From: Bog-473 sp963725895
GTDB taxonomy: Bacteria; Actinomycetota; Acidimicrobiia; Acidimicrobiales; RAAP-2
Assembly: GCA_963725895.1 (NCBI GenBank)
Contig: CAVSAJ010000001.1
Span: forward strand, 2,108,001-2,172,000
Direction: 5' to 3'
DNA length: 64,000 bases
Within the stretch, counting starts at the first letter, position 1. The number at the start of each line of letters is the position of its first letter. The notes below the pieces were generated by a model that was not told the DNA's origin, searched no databases, and worked only from the letters and a program-made list of their open reading frames with translations. This document shows positions 63,114 to 64,000 of this stretch, one piece after another. Both the position numbers and the translations under genes were made by a program.

Positions 63114-63304
63114 TCTTCCTCTATGGAGATGGCACCCGTCGGACAGCCGTTGACCGCTTCGCGCAGACGCTCGCGGAACTCCTCGGGCGGGTGCTCGTTG
63201 AGGACGTAGAGGTACCCGTCGTCCCGCACCTCGAACACCTCGGGCAGGATGCCCATGCACACGGCGTTGCTGGCACACTCGTCGAAGTCCACGACGACCT
63301 TCAC
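63110..63304 (-). CDS. 3Fe-4S ferredoxin
   Basis: A 64-residue ferredoxin of the P450-partner type. Cys10, Cys16 and Cys54 (CASNAVC ... NGCPTGA) fit a [3Fe-4S] cluster, with no fourth Cys at the usual position. Such ferredoxins donate electrons to actinobacterial P450s, so it could serve those encoded earlier, though the distance is large. Its stop overlaps the gltX start region. Confidence 0.92.
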   Translation of the reverse strand: MKVVVDFDECASNAVCMGILPEVFEVRDDGYLYVLNEHPPEEFRERLREAVNGCPTGAISIEED

Positions 63305-63364
63305 GGAGACCTCCTGGTCAGAGCTGGCTTGGCTCCGCCGAGCATACCGGGAGGGCCTCTCGCC

Positions 63365-64000
63365 TCAGGGTCGGTCCGCGCTGACGACCCACATGGCGAA
63401 GAACTGGGAGCCGCCGCCGTAGGCCTGCCCGAGGGCGCGGCGGGCGTCGGCCACCTGGTGTTCGCCGGCCAGCCCGCGTACCTGCAATGCGGTCTCGAGG
63501 AAGCGCAGCATCCCCGACGCGCCGATCGGGTTCGACGAGAGTACGCCACCCGAACTGTTCCACGGGATGTCGCCTCCCTCGATCATCGACGTCGCGCCCG
63601 CCTGGGTCAGCTTCCAGCCGTCGCCCTCGTCGCAGAAGCCGAGGTTCTCGAGCCACATCGGCTCGTACCAGCTGAAAGGCACGTAGACCTCGGCCATGTC
63701 GAAGTCCCGGCGCGGGTTGGTGATGCCGGCTTGGCGGTAGAGGTCGGCGGCGCAGTCGCGTCCGGCCTGCGGGTTGACCTGATCCCGGCCCGCGAACATC
63801 GTCGGTTCCGAGCGCATGGCCATGCCATGAATCCACGCCGGTGGCCGACCTGTCGAGGCCGTGGCCGCACCCGCTGCCTTCTCCGACCCGATCACCATCG
63901 CGGCGGCGCCGTCAGAGGACGGGCACGACTCGAGGTAGTGCAGTGGGTCCCACAGCATGATCGACTCCTCCACCGTCTTGATGGAGATGTCCGGCAGGTG
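63365..64000 (-). CDS. Thiolase-like (lipid-transfer/SCP-x thiolase) protein, 5' part outside window
   Basis: The frame is open to the right edge; about 211 C-terminal residues are visible. SCPSSDGAAAMVIGSEKAA, YVPFSWYEPMWLENLGFC and NSSGGVLSSNPIGASGMLRF match the C-terminal half of nondecarboxylating Ltp/SCP-x thiolases, with the GG...NP-GASG pattern in place of the GHPxGxTG loop. It ends GGSQFFAMWVVS, as these proteins do. The catalytic N-terminal Cys is outside the window. It may belong to the lipid or sterol side-chain pathway. Confidence 0.88.
   Translation of the reverse strand, partial: HLPDISIKTVEESIMLWDPLHYLESCPSSDGAAAMVIGSEKAAGAATASTGRPPAWIHGMAMRSEPTMFAGRDQVNPQAGRDCAADLYRQAGITNPRRDFDMAEVYVPFSWYEPMWLENLGFCDEGDGWKLTQAGATSMIEGGDIPWNSSGGVLSSNPIGASGMLRFLETALQVRGLAGEHQVADARRALGQAYGGGSQFFAMWVVSADRP

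Overview
The window is high-GC bacterial chromosome, most likely from the Actinomycetota and, by inference, from an uncultured Acidimicrobiia-like lineage. The signs are GC-rich coding with frequent GTG starts and TGATG/GTGA gene couplings, an encapsulin with encapsulated ferritin, a TIGR03086-type (mycothiol-linked) protein, YWLVASDGGIF-type surface repeats and many acyl-CoA and P450 genes. No rRNA gene or CRISPR array is visible.

Layout. 1-2.3 kb: a secreted GH99-like protein (cut by the window edge), an encapsulin and its ferritin cargo. 2.4-24.3 kb: a catabolic region with an acyl-CoA ligase, a Rieske oxygenase, two SDRs, two DHA2 exporters with MarR and TetR regulators, two P450s, a KstD-like flavoprotein, and a tightly coupled minus-strand operon (amidohydrolase, two M24-like genes, crotonase, tandem CoA-transferase, MarR). 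One M24 gene is broken. Several genes have clear palindromic operators at their starts. 24.4-30.4 kb: an oligopeptide-type ABC importer operon with a recognisable promoter and operator. 30.5-44.2 kb: mixed genes (UBP zinc finger, thiolase, GGDEF-EAL, PghP-like, methyltransferase, GH26-like surface protein, GT87) ending in a surface protein with five copies of a 372-bp repeat.

44.2-60.2 kb behaves like a nested genomic island. An intact tRNA-Glu sits at 60118-60190, and two copies of its 3' half lie to its left at 56156-56195 and 45024-45062. Each partial copy is preceded by a palindrome and a conserved 22-bp sequence. The outer block (45-56 kb) holds oxidoreductases, a decayed AbiE toxin-antitoxin pair, GH36 and GH38 glycosidases, a solute-binding protein, an IS3 remnant and a GmhA-like isomerase. 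The inner 4-kb block (56.2-60.1 kb) holds only an AEP primase-helicase of the TOTE type and, divergent from it, a wHTH-nucleotidyltransferase/HEPN pair behind three perfectly phased 19-bp repeats. This is the best candidate for an interesting system: a minimal conflict or defence cassette at a tRNA site with no visible integrase.

60.2-64 kb returns to core chromosome: tRNA-Gln, a neocarzinostatin-like secreted protein, a YdcF-like protein, glutamyl-tRNA synthetase, a 3Fe-4S ferredoxin and a thiolase cut by the right edge. All functional calls come from reading motifs; no database search was run.
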